Part shown: positions 40,201 to 49,214 of the stretch, piece after piece
How the letters are laid out: every line of letters begins with the position of its first letter
Position numbering within the stretch: position 1 is the first letter of the stretch
DNA from: Gordonia alkaliphila
GTDB taxonomy: Bacteria > Actinomycetota > Actinomycetes > Mycobacteriales > Mycobacteriaceae
NCBI RefSeq assembly: GCF_023017165.1
Contig: NZ_JALKBW010000001.1
Location: 2,728,001 to 2,792,000, forward strand
Direction: 5' to 3'
Length of the DNA stretch: 64,000 bases
Program-made: the position numbers and the translations under genes
The notes under the pieces: generated by a model
Database searches by the model: none
Told to the model about the DNA's origin: nothing
What the model saw: only the letters and a program-made list of their open reading frames with translations

Positions 40201-41099
40201 AGGCCCATGGTCCACAGGCTCGTCCAGTCGCCGGCTTCGGCGATCATCGTCGCGGCCCGCTCCAGGTCGGCCACCGACAGACCGGTGCGGGCGGCCACCC
40301 TCTCGACCGGATAGTCGCCCAGCAGCGCGAGTAGTTCCGGCCAGCCCTCGGTGTGCGCGGCGATGAAGTCGTCGTCGACGGCACCGGCCTCCACCAGCAG
40401 CCGCAGCAGACCGTTCAGTAGCGCCAGATCGGTGCCCGGCCGGACCGCCAGGTGCAGGTCGGCCTTGGCGGCCGTCGCGGTCCGTCGCGGATCCACCACG
40501 ATGAGCGTCGCCCCGGCCTTGACCCGGTCCATCATCCGCAGGAACAGGATCGGGTGGCAGTCGGCCATGTTGGCGCCGATCACCAGGAACAGGTCGGCGT
40601 GGTCGAGGTCGTCGTAGCTGCCCGGCGGCCCGTCGGCGCCCAGCGACTGCTTGTATCCGGTCGCCGCACTGGCCATGCACAGCCGGGAGTTCGACTCGAT
40701 CAACGGCGTCCGCAGATAGCCCTTGGCCAGCTTGTTCGCCAGGTACTGCGCTTCGATCGACATCTGCCCGGACACGTACAGCGCCACCGCGTCGGGGCCG
40801 TGGGCGGCGCGGAGCTCGGTGAACCGACGGGCCACGCGGACGATCTCGTCGTCCACGTCGACCGGCGTCAGCGGATCGGCCCGGTTCGACCGGGACCATG
40901 CGGTCCTCAGTCGGCCGGGGGCCCGCAGCAGGTCCACGGTGGTCGCGCCCTTGGTGCACAGCCGACCGCGGTTGGCCGGATGGGTCGGGGTGCCCGTCGA
41001 CGCGGTCACGGCGTCGTCGACGACGGTCAGCGTGAGACCGCAGCCGACGCCGCAGTACCCGCAGACCGTCGCCACGGTGCGCTCCTCGGTGCTCGTCAT
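37299..41099 (-). CDS. Assimilatory nitrate reductase fused to flavodoxin/FAD/NADPH reductase
   Basis: A 1266-aa single-chain nitrate reductase. The N-terminal half is a Mo-bisMGD oxidoreductase with a [4Fe-4S] site C13, C16, C20, C48 (CGYCGVGC, LCTKG) and NarB/NasA features (SNSRLCMASAATGYKQSLG). From about residue 730 it is a diflavin reductase: flavodoxin (VVWSSTTGTAQ), the FAD motif RLYSISSSP (~1055), and an NADPH site (GPGTGVAPFRGFL, ~1123). It should pass electrons from NADPH directly to nitrate, with no separate reductase. The same layout is annotated in other actinobacteria as bifunctional nitrate reductase/sulfite reductase flavoprotein. It heads the minus-strand nitrate operon. Confidence 0.93.
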   Translation of the reverse strand: MTSTEERTVATVCGYCGVGCGLTLTVVDDAVTASTGTPTHPANRGRLCTKGATTVDLLRAPGRLRTAWSRSNRADPLTPVDVDDEIVRVARRFTELRAAHGPDAVALYVSGQMSIEAQYLANKLAKGYLRTPLIESNSRLCMASAATGYKQSLGADGPPGSYDDLDHADLFLVIGANMADCHPILFLRMMDRVKAGATLIVVDPRRTATAAKADLHLAVRPGTDLALLNGLLRLLVEAGAVDDDFIAAHTEGWPELLALLGDYPVERVAARTGLSVADLERAATMIAEAGDWTSLWTMGLNQSVRGTWHTNALCNLHLATGAICRTGSGPFSLTGQPNAMGGREMGYLGPGLPGQRSALDARDRADVEALWGLPADTIPDVAGGGTVDLFEQLAAGVVKAVWIICTNPVVSVANRDTVIRALEQAEFVVVQDVYTDVETAAYADAVLPAALWTEAAGVMVNSERSLSLCAPAVPAPGQARPDWQLIAGVATAMGFGDAFAFDDAAAVFDELAGFVNPRTGWDVRGADHARLADGPVQWPVAPGGADRNPIRYLHPGDDGTVRPVFPTSSGRARFLARPDLPATQAPDDDYPLLLTTGRLAHQWHTRTKTARVPKLEKLNPHPFVQLHPDDAAALGIGPGAPVDVASRRGAVRLPAQLTDAISPGLCFVPMHWSGELQAINAVTSDAVDADSLQPEFKLCAVSVSAAPIDAAPVAVPAETATSAPDDASPPADRVLVVWSSTTGTAQAYAEHCAQTLRADPRPVVLACADRIGLDDLWGDVLFVVATTGDGDAPDDALALWDALGAATAEQVIDLRYAVLGFGDSSYADFCGFARKLDGRLAHLQAQRLTRRLSCEPDSTAPADTWLAAVRAAFGVSTERLTATPAPPAAAGTYSRAAPLRARLVANDLLSAPGSAKQVRRFAFELPPHTLTYEPGDALGVWPRNSADTVAQWLAATGLDRVTQDGTTLVEIDGAEVSLTQALIEHYDITRITVDLVRMINARHPDAALADLVEHPARLADWSWNRQAVDLLADYPITASVADWLAVLRRLAPRLYSISSSPAVDPGRVETTVSVVGFDGVHGRRAGVCSSYLAAGVPGAAEYSIFVAPNRSFAPPTETAAPMLMIGPGTGVAPFRGFLQHRAATGASGDNWLLFGEQHRATDFYYRDELTGFLESDLLTRLDTAFSRDQAEKIYVQDILLANAGHVWSWLQRGAYVYVCGDATRMARDVDVALRRIVAEQGRLAPAAADAFVTALGAEKRYVRDVY

Positions 41100-41245
41100 G
41101 GCACCAGGCTGTCGCGGCGGTGTTACGCATCGGCGGGCCCGGCCGTTACCCGCCGATCACGGCGACCTCACCGTCGCTCGCGGCGGTGTGTGCGGACGCG
41201 ACCTCGACGGTCGGCGGGCCGGTGACGGGTGCCACAATGGCGATC

Positions 41246-42374
<1,129 letters not shown>

Positions 42375-42375
<1 letters not shown>

Positions 42376-43208
42376 TGGGTACCCACAGCGTGGAAACCGA
42401 CAGCGCGGGGGCCGATCCGCTGCTGATCGAGCGCGACGGCGACGTGGTGGTCTGGACGCTGAACCAGCCGGAGACCCGCAACGCGATCTCCGACGAAGCC
42501 GTCATCGACGCGCTGGTCGGCGCGGTCGACGCCGTCAACCGCGACCCGAGCGTGCGGGTGGTGATCCTCACCGGTGCCGGCAGCGCGTTCTCCGCGGGCG
42601 GCAATGTGAAGGACATGGCGGCCCGCACCGGGCTGTTCGGCGGCGGTCCGCACGAGCAGCGGGTGGGCTACCAGCTCGGCATCCAGCGCATTCCGCGCGC
42701 CATGGACACCCTCGAGGTGCCGATCATCGCCGCCGTCAACGGCCCCGCGGTGGGGGCGGGCTGCGACCTGTCGCTGATGTGCGATCTGCGGATCGCGTCG
42801 TCGAACGCCTTCTTCGCGGAGAGCTTCGTGAAGCTCGGCCTGATTCCGGGCGACGGCGGGGCCTGGTTCCTGCCGCGCGCGGTGGGGCAGGCGCGGGCCG
42901 CCGAGATGGCGCTGACCGGCGATCGGGTGGATGCGGCCACCGCGCTGGAGTGGGCTCTGGTCTCGCGGGTCACCGAGCCCGAGGATCTGCTGCCGCAGGC
43001 GCATGCGCTGGCCGCGCGTATCGCGGCGAATCCGCCGGTGACGGTGCGGATGACGAAGAAGCTGTTGCGCGAGTCGTCGCGGCAGAGCCTGGATCAGCTG
43101 CTGGAACTGTCGGCCGCGATGCAGGCCGTCGTGCACCAGACCGCCGATCACCATGAGGCGGTCGCGGCGTTCCTGGAGAAGCGGCCCGGTCGGTTCACCG
43201 GCGAATAG
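42375..43208 (+). CDS. Enoyl-CoA hydratase/isomerase-family protein
   Basis: A 277-aa crotonase-fold protein that likely acts in beta-oxidation with the thiolase upstream. It shows NQPETRNAISDEAV, the oxyanion-hole segment GAGSAFSAGGNVKDM and VNGPAVGAGCDLSLMCDLRIAS. The position of the usual second catalytic Glu reads KLGLIPGDGGAWFLP. The ATG overlaps the thiolase TGA by one base. Confidence 0.92.
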
Positions 43209-43269
43209 CACACCGGTCGGCCGCGTACGGGTATGAGTTCACTCACCTGCACGCGGCCGACCGGGACGG

Positions 43270-43343
43270 TGCCCCCGGCAGGACTCGAACCTGCGACCTC
43301 GGGATTAGAAGGCCCTTGCTCTATCCACCTGAGCTACGGAGGC
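43270..43343 (-). tRNA. tRNA-Arg (TCT anticodon)
   Basis: On the minus strand GCCTCCG pairs with CGGGGGC as acceptor stem. The D arm is AGCTCAGGTGGATAGAGC, the anticodon loop CTTCTAA carries TCT, and the T arm is GCAGGTTCGAGTCCTGC. The anticodon stem has imperfect end pairs but a G-rich core (GGG/CCC). CCA is not encoded. Confidence 0.93.
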
Positions 43344-43391
43344 GGGTAGCCGACAGCGAGGGTCACTATATCGCGACCTACAGTGGATCTC

Positions 43392-45554
43392 ATGAGTACG
43401 ACGACCGCGCGGCCGGACGCGACCCATGATCGGGACAGTTTGCGAGACCCGTCGAGCATGCGTCGACTGCTGATCGCCGGCCTGCTCGTCGTCGGTGCCG
43501 TCGCCGCGGTGATCGTGACGGCGGTCAGTGCGGCCACCGCGTTGAAGCTGACCGGTGTGCCGGATCCGGGCTGGGTGCCCACCTATGGGCTGCCGGTGGT
43601 CACCGTGATCGGCCAGTTGCTGGCCGCCATCGGTTTCGGCAGCGCGATCTTCGCCGCCTTCTTCGTACCGCCGCAGGCCGGCGGCGAACTCGACATCGGC
43701 GGCTATCGCGCGCTGCGCTGGTCGTCGGCGGCCTTCTTCGGCTGGAGCCTGGCGGCGTTGGCGCTGATCCCGCTGTCGGTGGCCAACGCCAGCGGCAGCC
43801 CACTGGGAACCACCCTCTCCGAGTGCTTCGGGAGCATCGGGCAGGGCGGCATCCTGGGCGCGTGCGGGCAGGTCGCCGAGACGCGCTACTGGCTGTGGAC
43901 GGCGATCTTCGCGATCTTCGCGGCGGTGCTGGCCAAGGCCGCGATGCGGTGGGGTTGGACCATCCTGGTGATCGGCCTGGGCTTCCTGTCGCTGATGCCG
44001 TCGGCGCTGGCCGGGCACTCGTCCGCAGGCGGCAACCACGACCTCGGTACCAACAGCCTGATCCTGCACATCGTCGCCGCCGCGGCCTGGACCGGCGGAC
44101 TCGTGGTGGTGCTGGCCTACGGTTTCGGCAACGGACGCTGGCGCACCCTGGCGGTGCGCCGCTACTCGCGGATGGCGTTCTGGTGCCTGATCGTGGTGGC
44201 CGCCAGCGGCGTGATCAATGCACTGGTGCGGATGACGTTCGCTGAACTCTTCACCACCACCTACGGATTGGTGGTGCTGGCGAAATTCGCCGCCCTGCTG
44301 GTGGCGGGCGCCTTCGGCGCCGTGCACCGCTGGTTCACCATCGCCGCACTGGAGAAGACCGACGCCCCGCAGACGTCGCTGTTCGTGCGGCTGGCCGCGG
44401 TCGAGACGATGGTCTTCGCGGTCGCCTTCGGCCTCGGCTCGGGCCTGTCCCGGACGCCGCCGCCGGTCTTGGAGACCGCCGACGTGTCGCCGGTGGAACT
44501 GAAGATCGGCTATCGCCTCGACAGCCCGCCGAGCTTCAAGACCCTGGCCCTGGACTGGCGCTTCGACCTGATCTTCGGCACCGCGGCCATCGTCCTCGCC
44601 ATCGTGTACCTCATCGGCGTGCAGCGGATGCGCCGGCGCGGCGACACCTGGCCGATCGGGCGGACCGTCGCCTGGCTGCTGGGCTGCCTCGCGCTGCTGG
44701 TAGCTACGTCGTCGGGCCTGGGCCGCTACTCACCGGCCGTCTTCAGCGTCCACATGATGAGCCACATGATCATGTCGATGCTGGTGCCGGTGCTGCTGGT
44801 ACTCGGTGCGCCGATGACGCTGGCATTGCGGGCCATCGCGCCGGCCGGTCGCGGCCAGCCGCCGGGTCCACGCGAGTGGATTCTGACCGGGATTCACAGC
44901 AAGTACTCGCGCTTCATCACGCACCCGCTGATCGCCATCGCGGTCTTCGTCGGCAGCTTCTACGTTCTGTATCTGGGTGGGCTGTTCGAGAACATCGTGG
45001 ACAACCATTCCGCGCACCTCGCGATGAACCTGCACTTCCTGATCTCCGGGTACATCTTCTACTGGGTGGTGATCGGCATCGATCCGGCGCCGCGCCAGGT
45101 CACCCCGGTCGCCAAGCTCGGCATCGTGTGGGGCTCGCTGCCCTTCCACGCGTTCTTCGGCGTCGCCCTCATGTTGACCACCGCGGTGATCGCCGAGGAC
45201 TGGTACAAATCGCTGGTGCTGCCCTGGCAGAACGACCTGGGCGGGGATCAGCAGACCGGTGGCGGCATCGCCTGGGCCACCGGCGAATTCCCGCTCATGC
45301 TGGTGATGATCGCGCTGCTGGTGCAGTGGCAGCGGCAGGATCGACGGCAGGCGCGGAACTTCGACCGCAAGGCGGCGCGCGACCACGACGCGGAACTGGA
45401 CAGCTACAACGCCATGCTCGCCCAGATGCACACGCCGGACGCCGGCTCGCCGCGCGGATCGGAGGGCTCGGAGACGGTGCAGGATACTGCCGCCGACGAC
45501 ACCGCGGATGTCTCGGCCGACGAGCCTGTGGAGAAGTCGCCGCCGGTCACCTAG
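43392..45554 (+). CDS. CopD/CtaG-domain copper and cytochrome oxidase assembly protein
   Basis: A 720-aa polytopic membrane protein resembling Rv0102. The N-terminal half is CopD-like (around MPSALAGHSSAGGNHDLGTNS and LHIVAAAAWTGGLVVV). The C-terminal half is a caa3-type CtaG domain (FSVHMMSHMIMSMLVPVLLV, NHSAHLAMNLHFLISGYIFYW) rich in His and Met for copper. It is likely to handle copper for cytochrome oxidase assembly. The start was placed at ATG 43392 (MSTTTARPD); a GTG nine bases upstream is the alternative. The acidic C-terminal tail looks disordered. Confidence 0.88.
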   Translation: MSTTTARPDATHDRDSLRDPSSMRRLLIAGLLVVGAVAAVIVTAVSAATALKLTGVPDPGWVPTYGLPVVTVIGQLLAAIGFGSAIFAAFFVPPQAGGELDIGGYRALRWSSAAFFGWSLAALALIPLSVANASGSPLGTTLSECFGSIGQGGILGACGQVAETRYWLWTAIFAIFAAVLAKAAMRWGWTILVIGLGFLSLMPSALAGHSSAGGNHDLGTNSLILHIVAAAAWTGGLVVVLAYGFGNGRWRTLAVRRYSRMAFWCLIVVAASGVINALVRMTFAELFTTTYGLVVLAKFAALLVAGAFGAVHRWFTIAALEKTDAPQTSLFVRLAAVETMVFAVAFGLGSGLSRTPPPVLETADVSPVELKIGYRLDSPPSFKTLALDWRFDLIFGTAAIVLAIVYLIGVQRMRRRGDTWPIGRTVAWLLGCLALLVATSSGLGRYSPAVFSVHMMSHMIMSMLVPVLLVLGAPMTLALRAIAPAGRGQPPGPREWILTGIHSKYSRFITHPLIAIAVFVGSFYVLYLGGLFENIVDNHSAHLAMNLHFLISGYIFYWVVIGIDPAPRQVTPVAKLGIVWGSLPFHAFFGVALMLTTAVIAEDWYKSLVLPWQNDLGGDQQTGGGIAWATGEFPLMLVMIALLVQWQRQDRRQARNFDRKAARDHDAELDSYNAMLAQMHTPDAGSPRGSEGSETVQDTAADDTADVSADEPVEKSPPVT

Positions 45555-45663
45555 CTGCCCACAGCGTCGATCCGCGGTGTTCCGCGGCGGGTCGTCGTTC
45601 GTCATCCTCGAATCGGGGAGTCCGCCACGGACTCATCGCGACACGAGACGAGGAGTGGGCGAG

Positions 45664-46080
45664 ATGTTCGAGACCTATGCGACGGTCACCGGCCGGGTGA
45701 TCACCGAACCGCGGCGGGCACAGACCAACGGACACGGCGACGTGGTGACCTTCCGGATGGCCTGCAATTCCCGGCGCCTGGACCGCGAGTCCGGTCAGTG
45801 GAGCGACGGGCCGTCGCTGTTCCTGTCGGTGAAGTGCTGGAACCGACTCGCCACGACGGTGCCCGACGCCGTGCAGCGGGGTGCGCTGATCATCGCGCAC
45901 GGGGCGCTCTACACCGACGAATACGTCGGCAACGACGGCATCAAGCGGTCCTCGCTGGAGATGAAGGCGGTGTCGCTGGGACTCGACCTCGCCCAGCCGG
46001 GGGCGCGTGAGAAAACGATCGAGGCCCCGCGCAGTGGCGGGGCCCCGATCGAGGGAGAGTGGGTCGGGCTGCCGAATTAG
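45664..46080 (+). CDS. Single-stranded DNA-binding protein paralogue (SsbB-like)
   Basis: A 138-aa OB-fold protein of the SSB family, shorter than the main actinobacterial SSB and without its acidic DDDIPF-type tail. Motifs: TVTGRVITEPRR, VVTFRMACNSRRLDRESGQW and LFLSVKCWNRLATTV. M. tuberculosis has the paralogue SSBb (Rv2478c) beside Rv2477c (EttA). Here ettA is about 12 kb away because an element has inserted between them. GAGGAGTGGGCGAG precedes the ATG. Confidence 0.9.
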   Translation: MFETYATVTGRVITEPRRAQTNGHGDVVTFRMACNSRRLDRESGQWSDGPSLFLSVKCWNRLATTVPDAVQRGALIIAHGALYTDEYVGNDGIKRSSLEMKAVSLGLDLAQPGAREKTIEAPRSGGAPIEGEWVGLPN

Positions 46081-46466
46081 GCGTGCACCGGGCGCGGCGA
46101 GATGCGGGTGTACGCGGTCCGCGCGTGGGTCAGCATGGTCCGGCGGTGGTACGCCAGGTTGGTGCCGACCACGGTGCGAGTGCGCTCGACGACCGCGTTC
46201 GACAGGGCACCGGCGCGGTGCAGCTGACGGCGGATGAACGACGTCGCGCGGTGGGCCCAGGCGAACTCGGTGGACAGCACGGCCAGACCGAGGAACAGGG
46301 TCACCCAGCCGGGGCCGGGGATGGGCAGCGGAATCATCACCAGGCCCGCGAGCATCATGACGGTGCCCACGACGCCGACCACCAACCGATAGATCTGATT
46401 GAGGACCGGCCGCTGTCGAATGACGAAGCGCTGTTTCCGGTGCCAGATCTTCAGCCGCAGTCGCAT
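46077..46466 (-). CDS. PGPGW-motif transmembrane protein (TIGR02611-like)
   Basis: A 129-aa membrane protein. It has two hydrophobic segments around the IPLPIPGPGWVTLFLGLAVL motif that names the family, with basic residues at both ends. It starts at 46466 (MRLRLKIWHR) and its stop overlaps the end of the SSB paralogue by 4 bp (convergent). Function is unknown; some members are linked to cell-envelope processes. Confidence 0.8.
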   Translation of the reverse strand: MRLRLKIWHRKQRFVIRQRPVLNQIYRLVVGVVGTVMMLAGLVMIPLPIPGPGWVTLFLGLAVLSTEFAWAHRATSFIRRQLHRAGALSNAVVERTRTVVGTNLAYHRRTMLTHARTAYTRISPRPVHA

Positions 46467-46686
46467 GCGAGGGCCTCCCGAGTGTCGATGGGGTGGGGAC
46501 TTTCCCTGAACCAAACTACGGGGAAATCCACGAAAAGCCAGGGGGCGAGCCGGATTGGCAGCCGATTCTCAGGAACTGTTCGGTGGTGGTTCCGGCTCCC
46601 GGCCACCGGTGCCGATGTGCGCATCTCGGGCAGAGCACTACACTGGAGGGCTGTTGTGACCATGTGCGGTTGAGAAGAGGTAAGGC

Positions 46687-46716
46687 GTGGCTGGCGAGTT
46701 CATTTACACCATGTAA
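46687..46716 (+). other. Stub of the native ettA 5' end (9 codons then stop)
   Basis: GTG GCT GGC GAG TTC ATT TAC ACC ATG TAA encodes MAGEFIYTM and stops. An AGAAGAGG ribosome site lies 7 nt upstream. This is the original start of ettA, separated from the rest of the gene by the integrated element. The chromosome left of it keeps the native promoter, now driving only this stub and possibly reading into the element. Confidence 0.85.
46696..46713 (+). repeat. attL core repeat
   Basis: GAGTTCATTTACACCATG, identical to the copy at 58000-58017. It lies inside the remnant of the native ettA start. To the left is chromosome (SSB and PGPGW genes); to the right is element DNA with the integrase. Confidence 0.9.
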
Positions 46717-46720
46717 ATAA

Positions 46721-46837
46721 ACTTGTAGGCACAATTTGAAGCGAAAAGTCAAACGGCCAGATCAGAGCAGGTAATAGCAGAGAACCGAGTATCTGACTTG
46801 TACTCGGAGCCTGGAATAACTTGTACAGGTCTTGTAC
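46721..46837 (+). repeat. Left-end ACTTGTAC repeats (candidate integrase arm sites)
   Basis: Direct copies at 46721 (ACTTGTAG), 46796 (ACTTGTAC), 46819 (ACTTGTAC) and 46830 (TCTTGTAC), all in the same orientation, lie between attL and the integrase start. The same octamer occurs twice at the right end. Spaced direct repeats flanking the core are what tyrosine integrases of this type bind with their N-terminal domain. The last copies overlap the likely integrase promoter (TACTGT at 46835), so the integrase may repress itself. Confidence 0.7.
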
Positions 46838-46846
46838 TGTTAGCCT

Positions 46847-48163
46847 ATGAGCGTTCAGCGGTTGAAGTTGCCGAGTGGCCGGGTAAGGTGGCGCGCTCGT
46901 GTCTACGACAAGCGAACTGGCGATCAGACCACGCGCTCGTTCGACACCAAAGCGCAAGCTCTCCTGTGGGAACGGCAACAGCGCGTGGCGCTCGATGGTG
47001 AGTTGGGGATCATCTACACGCCCGAGGTACGCGAGGCGATCAAGGACGAGGCACTCGCAGAGTCAAGTGCGAAGAACGACGCGATCCTGTCCACCCTTCG
47101 TGACGAAATGCTTGCCAAGGGACCAGAGGGAGCGCCTGACCAGGAAGCACTCAAAGTCGTTCAACTGCGAACCCATGCTGGGACCAGACGGCAGTTGATC
47201 GTGCGCGACTTCCTCACTGACTGGAAGGATGACGCAGAAACGGAGGGCACGAAGCGACTACGGGAGAACCTGGTGCGTCAGACGGTGCCGCTGGCCGACC
47301 TCATGCTGAACGAGGTGACTGGTTCGGCTATCGCTGAATGGCAGCGGCAGTTGAGGAAGTCTTCGTTCATCTCTGGTGAGCCGCTCTCGACAGGATCGGT
47401 TCGGATGATGACGAGAATGCTCAACAGTGCGTTCGAGGTTGCGGTCAAGCGCGATCTGATCGAGGTCAATCCATGCTCGCAGATCGAGAAGGGGCGCAAG
47501 GGAACTGGTGTGTCGAAACCCATGCCCACCGACGTGATGAGTGTCAACCAGGTGCACGACCTCATCGCACGACTGCGGTCTTCGAGTGCCGCTCTCGGTG
47601 TCATGGCTGAGGTGGCGAGTAAGACGGGATTGCGTATCGGGGAACTCGCTGGTCTAAGGATCGGTTCGCTCAACACCGTGACGCAGGAACTCTCGATCAC
47701 TGAACAGGCTGCTGGTGGAAGAACTGCGGCGTGGAAGCCCTTGAAGTCCTCAACCAGCAAACGGCGGCTGAAGGTGATCGATTCGGCGTTCAAGGCTTTG
47801 ACCGGGTACATCGCTCAGTACCGGGGTGGTGAGCCGCTCACTGCTCCCTTGTTTGTGACCGAAGGTGGATCGCAGTACAACGCCAGTCATGCGGGAAAGA
47901 AGCTCCGGGACTTGAACGTGGGGCACACTTGGCATGACTTCCGTCACTTCTACGCCTCACAGTTGATTGCCGCTGGTGCTGATCTTCCATCGGTGAGCAA
48001 GGCGCTCGGGCACGCCTCCACATCGGTAACGCTCGACGTGTACGTACACCTGCTCCCCGGTGCCGAGGACCGTGTTCACAGTGCGATTGCTTCGGCCTTC
48101 GGTGAGGAAGTATCTGACGGAGAGAGCAAGAACTCTCCCGAGGGGGAGTCTGACTCGGGATAG
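46847..48163 (+). CDS. int: Tyrosine-type site-specific integrase
   Basis: A 438-aa phage-type integrase. It has an N-terminal arm-binding (AP2-like) region (LPSGRVRWRARVYDKRTGDQ), a SAM-like core-binding domain (~115-215), and a catalytic domain with R263 (TGLRIGELAGL), H363 and R366 (HDFRHFYAS), H389 (GHAS) and the nucleophile Y399 (LDVYVH). There is no ribosome site; TACTGT ends six bases before the ATG, so the message may be leaderless. It lies 133 bp from attL, as expected for the enzyme that inserted this element. Its C-terminus overlaps the Rep-like frame on the other strand. Confidence 0.95.
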   Translation: MSVQRLKLPSGRVRWRARVYDKRTGDQTTRSFDTKAQALLWERQQRVALDGELGIIYTPEVREAIKDEALAESSAKNDAILSTLRDEMLAKGPEGAPDQEALKVVQLRTHAGTRRQLIVRDFLTDWKDDAETEGTKRLRENLVRQTVPLADLMLNEVTGSAIAEWQRQLRKSSFISGEPLSTGSVRMMTRMLNSAFEVAVKRDLIEVNPCSQIEKGRKGTGVSKPMPTDVMSVNQVHDLIARLRSSSAALGVMAEVASKTGLRIGELAGLRIGSLNTVTQELSITEQAAGGRTAAWKPLKSSTSKRRLKVIDSAFKALTGYIAQYRGGEPLTAPLFVTEGGSQYNASHAGKKLRDLNVGHTWHDFRHFYASQLIAAGADLPSVSKALGHASTSVTLDVYVHLLPGAEDRVHSAIASAFGEEVSDGESKNSPEGESDSG

Positions 48164-49214
48164 AACTCTCGAAGGTCAGGGCTGAGAGCAAATCGCCTGA
48201 GTTTGCTGCGCGTCTTGCGTCCTTCACCTTCGAGTACTCATCCCACCCCAGGAACTTCTTGGCGCGCTGGTCTGAGCATTCTGGCAGGGACCGAGGTTGT
48301 CGCGCTACCCCCGCCATCACAGTAATACCGTTTCGTTTCAACGTGCTGATCTTGGCGAGTGGAGAATGGATCGTCTCAAACCACTCGGTCAACAACTCCC
48401 CGAGGTACGCCCTCGAAGGATCGTCATGAAAGTGTGAGGCAAGCACAAGAAGTTCTTTCGGATAGACGCTGGTAGCGGGGTCGAGTACCTGCTGTAATGA
48501 GGTGCGACAACCTGTAAGCGACTTGACGAGGTAGTTGATCCCACGTTCTCGATCCTCTACGGTCACCAATTCCTGATAGTCAACATCGACGTGAGTGTTT
48601 GACCAGGGAGCGGGAACCTCACTGCTCGATGGTGACCAAATGATCGCGTGCAAATTCGGCCACCAACGTGCTGTGGTCTCACTGTGGATGAACTTCACTG
48701 GTGTTTCTAAACAGTGCCCGAGATAGCGTGAACCACCATAACAATCGAGAACCTCGTGCAAACCTGTGTAGGTGAGATTTATCATGGATCGCAAATCTGT
48801 CTGCTCAATGGGGGCGATGGTGACGAGAATTACTCGACCTTCGCCTAGCGAATCCACCAGGGAGCGAACTCCATCGGCCAAACGCTGACCTATCTCGTAG
48901 GCGTTTACTGGACACGTCACTTGGCGGCATGAGTGAAACTTCGTAAGTGCGGCGCTCTTATGGATAAGTGGACCTGGGCCAATATCAACCATCACGGGAG
49001 ACTCCGCTTTACAAGAGATGATGTTGAGTAGCGCGCTAAGATTGTTCTCTTTGAGCCTGTGTCCCGCACCACGGGCTATATCGCGTTCGCTCCATAGGTC
49101 GTTGAACGTCTCGAAGTGATGACCGTAGAGGTGGTGAGCGATGATACTTGCACCACGTTCGCGTACACGGGTGCTTGACGGTCCTGATGGTATCGCAGGA
49201 TATGACTGTTGCAT
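47838..49214 (-). CDS. Diverged rolling-circle replication initiator (HUH Rep-like)
   Basis: A 458-aa protein with the layout of actinobacterial rolling-circle Reps, though each motif is altered. A zinc-knuckle-like SCRQVTCPVN (residues 95-104) lacks the last Cys. Motif 1 is VILVTIAP (~128-135). Motif 2 reads PNLHAIIW with Asn187 where the first His of HxH belongs. Motif 3 is NYLVKSL (Y228, K231). WDEYSKVKDARRA (~324) recalls the Rep C-terminal region. Residues after ~351 are encoded antisense to the integrase. The start at 49214 follows AAAGGAAA; an upstream in-frame ATG is possible. It may be a decayed or regulatory Rep. Moderate confidence, by motif reading only. Confidence 0.55.
   Translation of the reverse strand: MQQSYPAIPSGPSSTRVRERGASIIAHHLYGHHFETFNDLWSERDIARGAGHRLKENNLSALLNIISCKAESPVMVDIGPGPLIHKSAALTKFHSCRQVTCPVNAYEIGQRLADGVRSLVDSLGEGRVILVTIAPIEQTDLRSMINLTYTGLHEVLDCYGGSRYLGHCLETPVKFIHSETTARWWPNLHAIIWSPSSSEVPAPWSNTHVDVDYQELVTVEDRERGINYLVKSLTGCRTSLQQVLDPATSVYPKELLVLASHFHDDPSRAYLGELLTEWFETIHSPLAKISTLKRNGITVMAGVARQPRSLPECSDQRAKKFLGWDEYSKVKDARRAANSGDLLSALTFESSIPSQTPPRESSCSLRQILPHRRPKQSHCEHGPRHRGAGVRTRRALPMWRRARAPCSPMEDQHQRQSTVRRRSDGSHAKCAPRSSPGASFPHDWRCTAIHLRSQTREQ

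Noticed and set aside
35728..41130. An 1800-codon open frame over the nitrate reductase
   Set aside because: Apart from its 3' MobA-MoeA part it is a shadow of the real reductase in another frame, with arginine- and alanine-rich composition typical of high-GC shadows.
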